Translations under genes and position numbers: made by a program
NCBI RefSeq assembly: GCF_051014445.1
Contig: NW_027488368.1
Location: 28,060,001 to 28,124,000 of the forward strand
DNA length: 64,000 bases
Origin: Colletes latitarsis
Lineage: Eukaryota > Arthropoda > Insecta > Hymenoptera > Colletidae
Reading direction: 5' to 3'
The notes under the pieces: generated by a model
The model's input: only the letters and a program-made list of their open reading frames with translations
What the model was told of the DNA's origin: nothing
Database searches by the model: none
Shown here: one piece after another, positions 22,218 through 34,033 of the stretch
How the letters are laid out: each line of letters begins with the position of its first letter
Numbering within the stretch: the stretch's first letter is position 1

Positions 22218-25200
22218 CATACTAACTTAGTGATTGCTTAGTAGCTTACTTCTTGCTTACTAGCTTACTTCTTTCTTACTGGCTTACTGCTTGCTCACTA
22301 TATAACTGCTTCCTTGCCACCATCCTCCTCGTCTACTAGCTCACTGCTTGCATACTAGATTACCGCTTGCTTACTGTGATACTACCTGCTTACTAGCGAA
22401 CTGCTTTCATCCTAGCTAATTGCTTTCTTACTAGCATGCTGCTTGCTTACTAGCTTACTTGTCGCATACTAGCTTACTGCTCGATTACTAGCTCACTGCT
22501 TCCTTACTAGCATACTGCATTTTTACTAGCTTCCTGCTTGCTAACTAGCTCACTGCATGCTTACTGGCTTACTCCTAGAACACTCGCTTACTGCATGCTT
22601 ACTAGCCTGCTGCTCGCTTTTTAGCTTACTGCCTGCTTACTAGCTTGCTGCATGCATTCTAGCTTACTGCTTGCTTACTAGCATACTGCTTCCTTACCAG
22701 CTAACTGCTTTCCTGCCAGCTAATTGCACTCTTAGCAACATGCTGCTTGCGTACTAGCTTAGTTGTTGCTTACTAGCACACTGCGTGCTTACTATCTTAC
22801 TACTTGCTTACTATCTCTCTGCTTGCTTACTACCATACTACTTCCTTACTAGTTAACTGCTTTCTAACTAGCCTACTGCTTGCCTACTCGCATACTGGTT
22901 GCTTACTAGCTTACTGCTTGGTTACTAGTTCACTGCATGCTCAATAGATAACTGCTTTCTTGCTAGCCTGCTCCTTGCTTTCTAGCACACTGCACGCTTA
23001 CTTGCTCGCTGCTTGTTTTCAAGCTTACATCTTGCTTTCTAGCATACTGCTTTTCTACTAGCTAATTGCTTCCATACCAGCTTACAGCTTGCCCTACTCG
23101 CTTTCTTGTCGCTTAGTAGCTTACGGCTTCCTTATTATTATGCTGCTTCGTTGCTAGATTCCACCTCGCTAACTAGCTCACACCTTGCTTACCAGCTTAC
23201 TGCTAGCTTGTTCCCTTACTGCATGCATACTAGCCTGCAGCTTGCATTCTAGCTTACTGGTTGCACACTAGCTTGCTGCTTGCTTACTAGCTTACTGCTT
23301 GCTTACTAGCTTACTGTATTCTTACTAGCATACGGCTTTCTCTCTAGATCACTGTTTGCCTACAAGCTTCCTGCTCGCTTATTTGCTCACTGCTTGCTTA
23401 CGAGCACACTGCTTACTTACTAGCTTAGCGCTTGCCTACAAGCTAATTGCTTTCATACCAGCTTACTGCTTGCTTACTAGCTTACAGTTTGCTTACTAGC
23501 ATACTCCTTTTTTACTAGCTAGCAGCTTCCTGACAAGACTGCTGCTTGCTTACAAGCTTACTGTTTGCTTATTAGCTTACTGCTTGCTTACTGGCTTGCT
23601 GCTTGCTCTCTAGCTTCCAGGCTGCTTACTAGCATATTTCTTTCTTACTAGCGAGCAGCTACCTGACTAGCCTGATGCTTGCTTGCTAGCTCACTGCTTG
23701 GTTACTAGCTTACTGGTTGCTTACTAGCTTACTGCTTGCTTACTAGCATACTGATGCCTTACTAGCTTCCTGCTCGCTTACTATCTCACTGCTTGCATAC
23801 TAGCCTACTGCTTGAATGCTAGCTTCCCGGTTGCTTTCTAGTTTACCGCTTGCTTACCAGCACACAGCTTTCTTAATAGCTAACTGCTATCTGACTAGGC
23901 TGCTGCTTCCTTACTAGCTTACTGGTCGCTTACAAGCCCGCAGCTTTCTTACTAGCTAAGTGCCTCCTTATTAGCCTGCTGCTTGCTTACTAGCTTACGT
24001 GTTGCTCACTAGCTTACTGCATGGTTACTGGCATACTGCTTCCTTACTAGCTTCCTGCTCGCTTACTAGCTGCCTGCTTGCTTACATTTTCGCTGCTTGC
24101 TTCATAGCTTGCTCCTCGTTTACCAGCTCACAGCAACCCTACTAGCTTACTGCTAGCTTGCTCGCTTACTGCTAGCTTACTAGCGTCCTCCTCGCTTCCT
24201 AGCTCAGTGCTTGCATAGTAGCTTACTGATTGCTTACGAGCTTACTGCTTGCTTTCTGTCTTACAGCTAGCTTACTCTCATACAGCTTCCTTACTTGTTT
24301 CCTGCTCTCTTACTAGCTCACTGCGCGCTTACTATTTCACAGCTTGCTTACCAGATTGCTGCTTGCATACAAGGTTACTGCTAGCTTGATCGCTCACTGC
24401 TTGCTTACTAGCTTCACCCGCGCCAATTATCTGACTGCTTGCGTACTAGCTTACTGCTTGATTACAAGCTAATAGCTATCATACCAGCTTCCTGCTAGCT
24501 TACTAGCTTACTGGATTCTTACTAACTTACTGCTTGCTTACTAGCATACTGCTACCTTAATAGCTCCATGCTCGCTTACTAGCTCAATGCTTGCTTACCA
24601 GCTTACAGCCTGCTTACTAGCTTACTGCTAGCTTGCTCGCTTACTGCTTTCTTACAAGCTTGCTGCTCGCTTACTAGCTTACTGCTTGCTTACTAGCTTA
24701 CAGCTTGCTTAATAGCTTACTGCTTTATTACTAACATACTGTTCTGTTACTAGCTCACTGCTTGCTTTCTAGCTTACTGGCTGCATAACAGCTTACTGCT
24801 AGCATAATCGCTTAGTGCTTGCTTACTAGCTTGCTGGTTGCCTTCGAGCTCTCTGCTGGCTTACCAGCATACTGATTTCTTACTAGCTAATTGCTTTCTT
24901 ACGAGCCATCTGCTTGCTTAGTAGCTTACTTGTGGCTTACTAGCTTACTGCTTGCATACCAGCTTGTTGCTTGCTTTCTAGGTTACTGCTTGCTTACTAG
25001 CTTACTGCTAGCTTACTCGCTTACTGCTTGCTTACTAGCCTGCTGCTTGCTTTCTAGCTTAGTGCTTCCTGACTAGCTTCCTGCTTGCTTATTAGCTCAC
25101 TGCTCGCTTACTAGATCACTTGTTGCATATTAGCTTACTGCTTGCTTAGAAGCTAATTGCTTTCATACCAGCTTACTGCTTGCTTACTAGCTTACTGGTT

Positions 25201-25301
25201 GCTTACTAGCTTACTGCCTGCTTACTGGCATACTGCTTTCTTCCTAGCTAATTGCTTTCTCACTAGCTAACAGCTTTCTTACTAGCCTGCTGCTTGCTTA
25301 C
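22218..25301 (+). repeat. 19-bp satellite array S2
   Basis: Continuation of the CTTACTGCTTGCTTACTAG satellite on the far side of the R1-1 insertion, same orientation as S1. It ends ...CTAGCTT at 25301, where an LTR fragment begins. No gene was found; a few long frames (for example 24891-25076) are repeat-derived. Confidence 0.9.
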
Positions 25302-25576
25302 TAGCTTTGTTTAAATATCGCGTGAGTCCGAGACGTAGAAGCTCGGCCGCGATGCCCGTATCTATATTGAATTCGTGTAATATTAGATGTTTGTGCTGAC
25401 GTGGAAATTTTCCATCGTTCAGATTAGTATACCGCGGTTATTTACGTGGTTTTTCAAGGTAGCTTGACTGAAATTCTCGAGTTTTGGAACAAATTCTAGG
25501 AATTGTGTTGTTAGCGCTGAGAAAGTGGGAGAAAAGAGATCTTTCGGAGAAAGATCGATAGACGAAACGCGGCAGC
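25302..25576 (-). mobile_element. 3' fragment of the ~1.9 kb LTR family at a satellite inversion point
   Basis: In reverse complement this matches the last ~270 bases of the LTR at 1444-3334 (about 3065-3334), ending ATATTTAAACA at 25303. The rest of the LTR is missing. Satellite on the left runs in the CTTACTAG direction and on the right as CTAGTAAG, so the fragment sits exactly where array orientation flips. Confidence 0.85.
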
Positions 25577-26694
25577 AATGAGATATCAAGCTAGCAGGAA
25601 GCTCGTAAGGAAGCAGTAAGCTGGTAAGAAAGGTGTTAGCTAGAAAGCAATCAGTAAGCAAGTAACAAAGCGGGATGCTAGTAAGCATGGAGTAAACTAG
25701 TAAGCAACCGGAAAGATAGTAAGGAACCATTCGGCTAGGAAGAGAGCAGTTAGTTAGCAAGAAAGCAGTAAGCTAGTAAGCAAGCAGTAATGTTGTAAGC
25801 AAGCAGCCGGCTATTCAGAAAGCAGTTAGCTAGTAAGCAAGTATTAACCTAGTAAGCAAGCAGTAATCTAGTAAGCAAGCAGTGAGCTAGTAAGCAAGCA
25901 GGGAGCTAGTAAGGAAGCAGTATGCTTGTAAGCAAGAAGTAAGCTAGAAAGCAAGTTGTAAGCTAGCAAGCAAGTAGTAAGCTAGAAAGCAAGGAACAGG
26001 CTGGTAAGAAAGCAGTTAGCTAGTAAGCAAGCAGTAAGCTAGTAAGCAAGCCGTAAGCTAGTAAACAAGCAGTAAGCTTGTACGCAAGCAGAAAGCTTGT
26101 AAGCAAGCAGGTAGCATGTAAGGAAGTAGTAAGTTAGTATGCAAGCAGTATGATACTAAGCAACCAGTAAGTTAGTAAGCACGCAGCAGGCTAGAAAGAT
26201 AGCATTCAGCTAGTAAGAACGCAGTAACCTAGTATGCATGCAGTAAGCTGGTAAGCAGTCTGTGTGCTGGATAGCGAGGAGTAAGCTAGTAAGAAAGCGG
26301 TATGCTGTTAAGCAAGCAGTATGCTAGTAAGCAAGCAGTGAGCTAGTAGGCGAGCGGGAAACTAGTGTGGAGGCAGTATGCTAGTAACCAAGCAGTAAGC
26401 AAGTAAGTTACAAGTAAGCTAGTAAGCAAGCAGCAAGCTAGTATGGATGCAATTAGCTGGTATGAAAGCAGTACGCCAGCAAGCATGAAGCATGCTAACA
26501 AGCGTGTAGTAAGCGAGTTAGTTAGCAGTAAGCTAGTAAGCAGGTAGTAAGCTAGTAAGCAAGCAGTAAGCTAGTAGGCGAACAGGAAGCTATTAAGAAA
26601 GCTAGAAGCTAGTAAGTAAGCTGTTAGCTAGCAAGCAACCAGTAAGCTAGTAAGCATGCAGCTTGCCAGTAAGAAAGCAGTCAGTTAACACATT
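25577..26694 (-). repeat. 19-bp satellite array S3 (inverted orientation)
   Basis: Same satellite as S1/S2, here reading CTAGTAAGCAAGCAGTAAG. It ends at the TTAA target of the piggyBac element. No gene seen. Confidence 0.9.
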
Positions 26695-26995
26695 GTACAC
26701 CGGTGGCATCTGATACATTTAAAATCTGAGCGCCAGCACAGTACCGACCGCGTAAAGCCTAGGCGCCGGCATGATTCGCTTTTTGACGACCAATGAGTAG
26801 GTGAAGAAAATATTTAAAGTTTTATACATTATTGTAAAACACTAAAATTGATTTACATATTCATTATATGCAATTTAACGATAACGAAAAATAGAAGCAA
26901 AATAGAAAATTTTAATTTATAATTATAAAAATATACACCTGTTTTATTTGATGATTGATTATTACATATATATAATATGAACGGAAAGAAAAATA

Positions 26996-28603
26996 TTAAT
27001 ATTTAAGAGATGTATGGTATTTTTCGAAACATTTTCCAAGATGTAAAGGTACTAGGCACAGAGAGCACATAAAGCTACTCTCGCTTCTTTTTTTGCTAGC
27101 AGAGCAAACTTTGCATGGACGTCGTACATATCTGTTTTTCCCAGATCCAATAATTCGAGTAACGTTATGCTTCTTTATATCACCCGATAGTCTCTGAGGG
27201 TGATCATATTTTGATGTGCGAGGTGTAGGAACTAATGCAGAAGTTCGTTCCACACAATCATTCGATACATCTTGAGTACTTGGATATTCCTCGATCCATA
27301 AACATGCAACAGCATGTAAAAATTTTTGATATTTTATAGTGTTACCATTGAACTCAACATATAATCTATATGCATTGAACAATGCGCAATTTAAAAGAAA
27401 CAAAACTGTTTTCTTTGTCCATTTCACTGTTTTCCTCATAATGGAAAAATATGATAAAAACTGATCGGCCAAATCTACGCCCATCATATATTTGTTATAA
27501 TCTATGACAGATTGAGGTTTTATAATTTCTTGTTTTGTTTTCCAATGTACTTTTTTTGTGTTTGTTAGTTCTCCCGAGTGTATTGTAGAATCCATGTATA
27601 CGATTTTGTGTTTTGGCTTCCACGCCTGTACTAAAATTTCATTTTTTCTTTTAAATGTATAATCTCCAGTTTTTAATCTGATATTCTTCATAGATTCGGG
27701 AACACCTCTATTCGCTCTAATTGTACCGCAAACTCGTGTACCATTTTTCAGAAGCAATTCTGCGGTACAAATACTGTTATAATAATTATCCACATATACA
27801 TGATACCCCAGTCCTATATGTTTATCGAGCAACAACATTATAGTTTGGCCCAGTTTTTTGCCATTCGCACAGTATATTTCCAAGTTGCAAATATATCCAC
27901 TTTTAGCTTCACATAACAGTAGGCCATACTTTATTATTTTTGCGGGTTTGTACGTTTTTATAGATAATTTTCCACGCCATGGAATAATAGATTCGTCAAG
28001 CGAAAGCTCCTTTTTCGGCGTGTATACTGATTTAAATTTATCTAATAAATAACTGAGTATTGGCTGAATCTTCCCGAGCTTATTAGAACCAGCTGTTGTA
28101 CCATTATTTGAAAAATGCCATGTGTCCCAAATCTGGCGAAATTTGTTACGCGACATTACCGTGGAGAACGATGGTGTTTTGGTATAAAAGTCTGTGGACC
28201 AGTAATCATCTTTTCGATCTTTCTTTACTTGGCTCATCAATATAATCAAACCAAGAAATTTCTTCATGTCGCCTAGAGAAACATCTCTCCACTTAGGCAT
28301 TTTTTTACCATTACACATCTTGTCCTTATTCTGATCATAATAAATGTTTGATTCATTTACCATCAATTGAAATAAATCATTGCCAATAAACATTTCGACG
28401 ATTTCTTTTATGCTCTGCTTATTAGCAGGAACAATCTTTGGACCAGATTCCGCAATAAAATCTGGAACGTTAGGAGCTTTATCAACATCTGACCATGATT
28501 CAGTGTCACTATGTGATTCTGTGAACATTTCACTGTCAATTAGATCATCGGAATCACTGGAATACTGCAATGGAACAGTTCTTGTTCTTCTTTTTGGAAT
28601 CAC
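26996..28603 (-). pseudogene. piggyBac transposase, N-terminus probably frameshifted
   Basis: An uninterrupted 535-codon frame with an acidic Ser/Asp-rich N-terminus, a DDE core and a cysteine-rich C-terminal domain (CKVCSASKKR...CSLCLVPLHLGKC). The three catalytic aspartates expected of piggyBac lie at codons 203 (LSLDESIIPWRGK), 272 (VYVDNYYNS) and 377 (MGVDLADQ). The frame stays open upstream to about 28680 but has no ATG. A plausible ATG (minus strand, about 28700) lies in another frame, separated by what looks like a 2-base AT duplication in TATATG near 28680. Either the copy lost its start, or translation begins at the internal Met about 26 codons in, which would remove acidic residues only. 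Function would be cut-and-paste transposition at TTAA. Confidence 0.85.
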
Positions 28604-28886
28604 ATCACTATCACTGTTCTCGACCTCTATATCAGAATCTTCTGATTGTATAGAATAATCTGATAGAGGATCAGCGACATATACTCAGTAAATTCACTCA
28701 TATTATAGGAGAAAAATGCATAGACTAAGAAGCCTATTAAGCTGTTCATCTAAAAGCGTAAAGCCATGAAAGATGTACTGGCTACAGTATACGATGCTCA
28801 AGAGTAACTCTTGCATCAGCGTAGTCATGACAACAGCCAACAAATCGCCAAAGAAAAGAATGCTGTATTATCGCAGACCCAGCGCT

Positions 28887-29012
28887 GAAGCGGCAGACTT
28901 TGAAACCCGCGTTTTCACGGGGCCGGCGTTCAAGCGATACACTTCGAAACCCGCGTTTTCGCGGGCCCGGTGCTCAAGCGATAGACTTCGAATCCCGCGT
29001 TTTCGCGGGGCC
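28887..29012. repeat. Three 44-bp subterminal repeats with GC palindromes in piggyBac
   Basis: Units start at about 28887, 28931 and 28975. Each contains CGAA(A/T)CCCGCG, TTTT, CGCGGG. The second and third carry perfect 6-bp stems with a TTTT loop (28950-28965 and 28994-29009); the first has one mismatch. They lie only at the transposase-start end of the element. Subterminal repeats in piggyBac-like elements can be transposase contact sites, which is inference here. Confidence 0.8.
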
Positions 29013-29029
29013 AACTTACAATGTGTTAA

Positions 29030-31948
29030 GAAGTAAGCAGGAATGCAGTAAGAGTGCAGTTAGGTAGTAAGCAAGCAGTAAGCAAGTAAGCATGCAGTAC
29101 GCCAGTAAGCAAGCGGCAAGCTAGAAAGCATGTAGCAATCTAGTAACCAAGCAGTAAGCTTCTAAGCAAGCAGTAAGCTAGTAAGCAAGCAGTAGGCTTG
29201 TAAGCAAGCAGTAAGCTGGTAAGATAGCAGGTAGCTAGTAAGGAGGTAGTAAGTTAGTAAGCAAGTAGTAAAATAGTAAGCAAGCAGTGAGCTAGTAAGC
29301 GAGGAAGAAGCTAGTAAGGAAGCAGTACGCTAGTAAGCCAGCAGTAAGTTAGTAACAAAGCAGTATGCTAGTAAGCAAGCAGAAAGCCAGTAAACAAGCA
29401 GTAAGTTAGTATCAAAGCAGTATGCTAGTAAGCAAGCAGCAGGCTAGTAAAAATGCAGTGAGTTAGTAAGGGAGATGCAAGTTTGTAGCAGAGCAGTTAG
29501 CTGGTAAGCAAGCAGTAAGCTAGTAAGAAAGCTGTGTGCTAGAAAGCAAGCAGTAAGGTACAAAACAAGCAGCACGCTGTGAGGCAAGCAGTTAGCTAGA
29601 AAGCAACCAGAAGGCCAGTAAGCAAGCAGTAAGGGAGAGAGCAAGTAGAAAAAGAGTAAGCAAGCAGTGAGCTAGTAAGCAAGCCGTAATCTGGTAAGCA
29701 AGCTGTGTGTTAGTAAGCGAGCAGTGAGCTAGTAAGCAACAAGTAAGCTAGAAAGCAAGCATCAAGCTAGTAAGAAATCTGTATGCTAGTAAGCAAGCAG
29801 TAAGCTAGAAAGCAAGCAGCAATCTAATAAGCAAGCGGTAAGCTAGAAAGCCAGCAGTGAGCTGGTAAGCGAGCGGGGGAGCTAGTAAGGAAGCAGTATG
29901 CTTGCAAGCAAGCAGTGAGCTAGAAAGGAAGAAGCAGGCTAGTAAGGAAGCAGTATGCTGGTAAGAGAGCAGTTATTTAGTAAGGAAGCAGTATGCTTGT
30001 AAGCAAGCAGTAAGCTAGAAAGCAAGTTGTAAGCTACGTAAGCAAGCAGTAAGCTAGTAGGCAAGCAGTGAGATAGTTAGCAACCAGGAAGCTAGTAAGG
30101 AAGCAGTACGCTAGTAAGCAAGCAGCGAGACAGTAAGTGAGCAGGAAGCTAGCAGGCAAGCAGCTGGCTAGTAAGAAAGCAGTATGCCAGTAAGCAAGCA
30201 GTAAGCTAATAAGCAAGCAGCGGGCTAGTAGGCAAGCAGTAAGCTTGTAAGCAACCAGTATGCTAGTAAGCAAGCAGTAAGTTTGTAAAATACCAGTAAA
30301 CTATTAAGCAAGCTATAAGCTAGGAAGCAACCAGTAAGCCAGTAAGCGAGCAACAAGCTAGTAAGCAAGCAACATGCTAGTAAGCAAGCAACATGCTAGT
30401 AAGCAAGCAGCAAGCTAGTAAGGGAGCAGTTAGCAATTAAGCACGCAGTAAGCTAGTAAGCAAGCATTAAGTTAGTAACAAAGCAGTATGCAAGTAAGCA
30501 AGCAGCAGGCTAGTAACAAACCAGTAAGCTATTCAGCATGCAGTAATCTAGTAAGCAAGCAGTGAGATAGTTAGCAACCAGGAAGCTAGTAAGGAAGCAG
30601 TATGCTAGAGAGTAAACAGCTGGCTAGTAAGCAAGCAGTATGCTAGCAAGCAAGCAGTAAGCATGTAAGCAAGCAGTAAGCTGGCAAGCGAGGAGGGTCC
30701 TTGTAATGGTGCAGAATGCTACTAAGCATCCAGTTAGCTAGTAAGCAGCCAGTAATGTACTAAGCGAGCAGTGTGCTAGTAAGGAAGAATTATGCTTGTA
30801 TGCAAGCAGTAAGCTAGTAAGCGAGCATGTACCTAGTAAGGAAGCAGGATGCTAGTAAGCTAGCAGTAAGCTATTAAGGAACCAGGAATCTGGTAAGCAA
30901 GCAGGAAGCTAGTAAGAAAGCAGTAAGCTTGAGAAGAAGCAGCAAGCTAGTAAGCGTGCAGTAAGCTACAAGGCAAGCAGGTGGCTAGTAAGAAAGCAGT
31001 TAGCTAGTAGGCAAGCAGTTAGCTAGTAAGGGAGCAGTAAGCGAGTAAGCTAGCAGTAAGATTGTGGGCAAGCTGTAAGCTAGAAAGCAAGCACCAAGCT
31101 AGTATGCAAGCTGTCAGCTACTAAGCGAGTAGTGTACTAGTAAGCAAGCAGTAAGCTAGTAAGCAAGGAGTAAGCTAGTAAGCGAGCAGTAAGCTACGAA
31201 GCAAACAGTAAGCTAGAAAGCAAGCAGTAAGGGAGTAAGCTAGCAGTAGGGTAGTTAGCAAGCGGTAAGTTTGTGGGCAAGGTGTAAGCTAGAAAGCAAG
31301 CACCAAGCTAGTATGCAAGCTGTCAGCTACTAAGCGAGTAGTGTACTAGTAAGCAAGCAGTAAGCTAGTAAGCAAGGAGTAAGCTAGTAAGCGAGCAGTA
31401 AGCTACGAAGCAAGCAGTAAGCTAGTAAGCAAACAGTAAGCTAGTAAGCAAGCAGCAGGCTAGTAAAAATGCTGTTCGTTAGTAGGGAAGAAGTAAGTTT
31501 GTAGTAAGGCAGTATCCTGGTAAGCAAGCAAGAAGCTAATAAGGAAGCAGTAAGCTAGTAAGCAAGCAGTAAGTTAGTAAGCGAGCAGTAAGCTGGTAAG
31601 AAAGCAGTAAACTAGTAAGCAAGCAGCTGGCTTGTAAGAAAGCAGTATGCCAGTAAGCAAGCAGTAATCTAATAAGCGAGCAGCGGGCTAGTAAGCAAGC
31701 AGTAAGCGAGTAAGGGAGCTGTAAGCTAGTAAGCCAGCTGTAAGCTAGTACGCGAGCAGAAAGCTGGAAAGCGAGCTGGGACCTAGCAAGAGAGCAGAGT
31801 GCTAGCAAGCTAGCAGTAAGCTATTAAGGAACCAGTGAGCTAGTAAGCAAGCAGGAAGCTAGTAAGGAATCAGTGTGCTAAAAAGCAAGCATCTGGCTAG
31901 GAAGCAAGCAGTATGCTAGCAAGCAGGCAGTAAGCTGGTAAGCGAGCA
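29030..31948 (-). repeat. 19-bp satellite array S4 (inverted), with higher-order repeats
   Basis: Satellite in CTAGTAAGCAAGCAGTAAG orientation. Longer blocks recur inside it: sequence around 30050-30240 repeats around 30560-30620 (offset about 500 bp), and 31071-31200 repeats at 31267-31400 (offset about 196 bp). Large parts are the reverse complement of S1 (for example 30420-30590 with 15790-15960). No gene seen. Confidence 0.88.
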
Positions 31949-31963
31949 GGGTCCTTGTAGGGG

Positions 31964-33711
31964 TCAGCACGGTGTGTTATGCGGATGACACACTGGTGCT
32001 GGCCGTCGGGGCGCACTGGGGGAGGGCCATGCGTCGCGCGGAGGAGGGGTCGCAACGCGTCGTCGACCGGATCAGGGGGATGGGGATGACGGTGGCGGTC
32101 CATAAGACCGAGGTGATTGCGTTTCATTCACCTCGGCAGGATCCGCCACCCCCTCTGATTCGGGTGGGTGGGGCTGACATCGAGGTGAAGCCCCAGATCA
32201 GGTATCTGGGGCTGATCCTCGATAGCCACTGGCGTTTCGAGAAGCATTTCCGCTGCCTGGTCCCCCGGTTGGAAAGGATGGTTGCGGCTCTGGGCCGGAT
32301 CCTGCCCAACCTGGGGGGCCCGGCGGGCCGAGTTCGTCGCCTCTATGTGGCAATGGTCCAGGCGGTGGCCCTATACGGGGCCCCCGTCTGGGCGGACGAC
32401 CTGGCTGCCTCCCGGCGCAGCATGACTATGCTGCGTCGGGTGCAGAGGCGCATGGCGCTCAGGGTCGTCCGCGGGTATCGGACCATGTCACATGAGGCGG
32501 CGACGGTTCTAGCGGGGATGCCGCCCATGGACCTGCTCGCGCGGTCGCACGCGGTGATGTACCGGCACCGCGTCGACCGTCGCGCGGGGGTGGGGGCGGT
32601 CCCGGGCGGGCAGGAACCTGCTTGGGGCGATTTGAAGCGCCAGGCCCGGCAGTCCGTGTTGCTCGCGTGGCAGGAGCGGCTGGCTCTGCCAACCGCGGGG
32701 CACCGGACTGTCGGGGCGGTTCGGCCACTCCTGAAGGAGTGGCTGGACAGAGGCCATGGCAGCCTCACCTACCGGATGGCACAGGTGTTTTCCGGGCATG
32801 GCAGCTTCGGAAGATACCTGTGCCGGATAGGGAAGGAGCCGACGGCGCGTTGCTGCCACTGCGACGCTGAGCAGGACACGGCGGATCATACCCTGGAGGT
32901 ATGCCCCGCGTGGGAGGGGGAGCGCCGTGTCCTGGTCGGCGTCGTCGGGCGGGATGTCTCGCTGCCGGGCGTGGTGCGCGCCATGCTCGGCAGCGAGGAG
33001 AAGTGGAGGGCCGTGGCCTCCTTCTGCGAGAACGTAATGCTGCAGAAGGAGGCCGCGGGGAGGGAGCGCGAGCTTCAGCGGCGCTACAGCTGAAGCTCGC
33101 GCTCGTGCGGTGGCCCGAGGTCGTCGCCCGGTCGCGAGGCGTCGCGGGCGGCCGCCTCGGCGTGGCGGATGACCTAGGCTGGGAGGGGGGTCCTGAGGGG
33201 ACCCTCCTCCCGCCAGGCGGCGCCGGGTCGGACCGGTTGGGGGTAGGAGTGCCTCCCCCTACCGGTCCGACGCAAGGGGAGGCACCCTCGGCGGTCTGGT
33301 GCGGCCATGAACGCCCGGCCGCCGAGGGGTGGAAACGGGGTCGTGGGCGGTTGCGAGTTGGGGCTCGCAGCCGCCACTAAGCGCGGCCCCGGGACGGATA
33401 GCGGCGGGATGGAGTGGCCCCGTCCCGCCGCTATGAGGCAGTGTGTCTACTGGGGGGACCGATTGTCCCCCCGGGGGATGGGCGCGAAAGCGCGGGCACG
33501 GGGAGGATACCGGAAGAATGCTTCGAGCGATTCCCGGTATCCTCCCAAAGCGTGCCGAAGGGTCACCGTGGGGTTTTTAGTGGGTAGGTCCCGCGCCTGT
33601 CGTTGTACAGGCGCGGGGAATCCCACACACCCCTCTCAGCTCTCCCCAAGGAGGTGGGAGGGAGTCTTTCGAAGATTTTCCCCACGACAAAAAAAAAAAA
33701 AAAAAAAAAAA
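31964..33711 (+). mobile_element. 5'-truncated R1-clade element (R1-3) with 15-bp target duplication
   Basis: Starts abruptly inside the RT domain just before the YADD motif and ends in poly(A) at 33690-33711. GGGTCCTTGTAGGGG flanks it at 31949-31963 and 33712-33726. A satellite paralogue without the insertion is present at 30695-30740, and in inverse orientation at 15400-15432. Plus orientation, opposite to all other long R1-clade copies here. Confidence 0.93.
31970..33093 (+). pseudogene. R1-3 ORF2 C-terminal fragment
   Basis: Covers the RT from CYADDTLVLAV onward through the thumb region to the CHCDAEQDTADHTLEVC zinc cluster. Sequence is very close to the copy at 39683-42865. It ends about 15 residues early because GCGCTACAGCTGA replaces the usual GCGCGCCGCTGA-type context near 33085. 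Endonuclease and most of the RT are absent through 5' truncation, so it is dead on arrival. The 3' UTR hairpins follow. Confidence 0.85.
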
Positions 33712-33726
33712 GGGTCCTTGTAGGGG

Positions 33727-33800
33727 AGCAGAATGCTACTTAGCATCCAGTTAGCTAGTAAGCAACCAGTAAGCTTGTATGCGAGCAGCAGGCTAGTATG
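33727..33800 (-). repeat. Satellite remnant S5
   Basis: A few inverted 19-bp units between R1-3 and the ORF1 scrap. They mirror the start of S1 at 14526-14600. Confidence 0.75.
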
Positions 33801-34033
33801 GAAGAAGAGGGCCGTGTCCGGGGGCCTCCTGCTGGAGATTCCCGGACCGTAGGGCTGGGAGAAGACGAACCGACTCTCCCAGAGTCTCTGGGAACAGCTG
33901 GGCGAGCGGGTTGTCCGGGTCGCGAGGCCCGCGAAGCGCACGGAGATGCGCGTTTGTGGGCTGGACGATTCGGTCACAAGGTAGGATGTGTCTCGTGCCA
34001 TAGCGACGACGGGGGACTGCCCGGATGGAGACG
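33801..34033 (+). pseudogene. R1-clade ORF1 scrap, inverted copy of 14290-14525
   Basis: Reverse complement of the 5' end of R1-A including its junction with satellite (GGAAGAAGAGGGCCGTGTCC at 33800-33819 versus 14501-14522). It carries ORF1 sequence such as MRVCGLDDSVT, with a stop (TAG near 33981). It ends at 34033, where the match to R1-A stops and G-rich sequence begins. The shared satellite/R1 junction shows this is a duplication of the locus, not an independent insertion. Confidence 0.82.

Larger units (their letters stand above)
26699..29025 (-). mobile_element. piggyBac-type DNA transposon
   Basis: A 2327-bp element bounded by TTAA on both sides (26695-26698 and 29026-29029). Terminal inverted repeats are CACATTGTA at 26699 and TACAATGTG ending at 29025. 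One gene on the minus strand fills most of it. TTAA targeting and the transposase family agree. It is inserted in the satellite. Confidence 0.95.

Noticed and set aside
30034..30273. Leu/Ala/Tyr/Cys-rich frames in satellite that look like membrane proteins (also 31536-31808, 15671-15871, 24891-25076).
   Set aside because: They translate the 19-bp repeat and change with every unit; no conserved product is possible across frame-shifting units.
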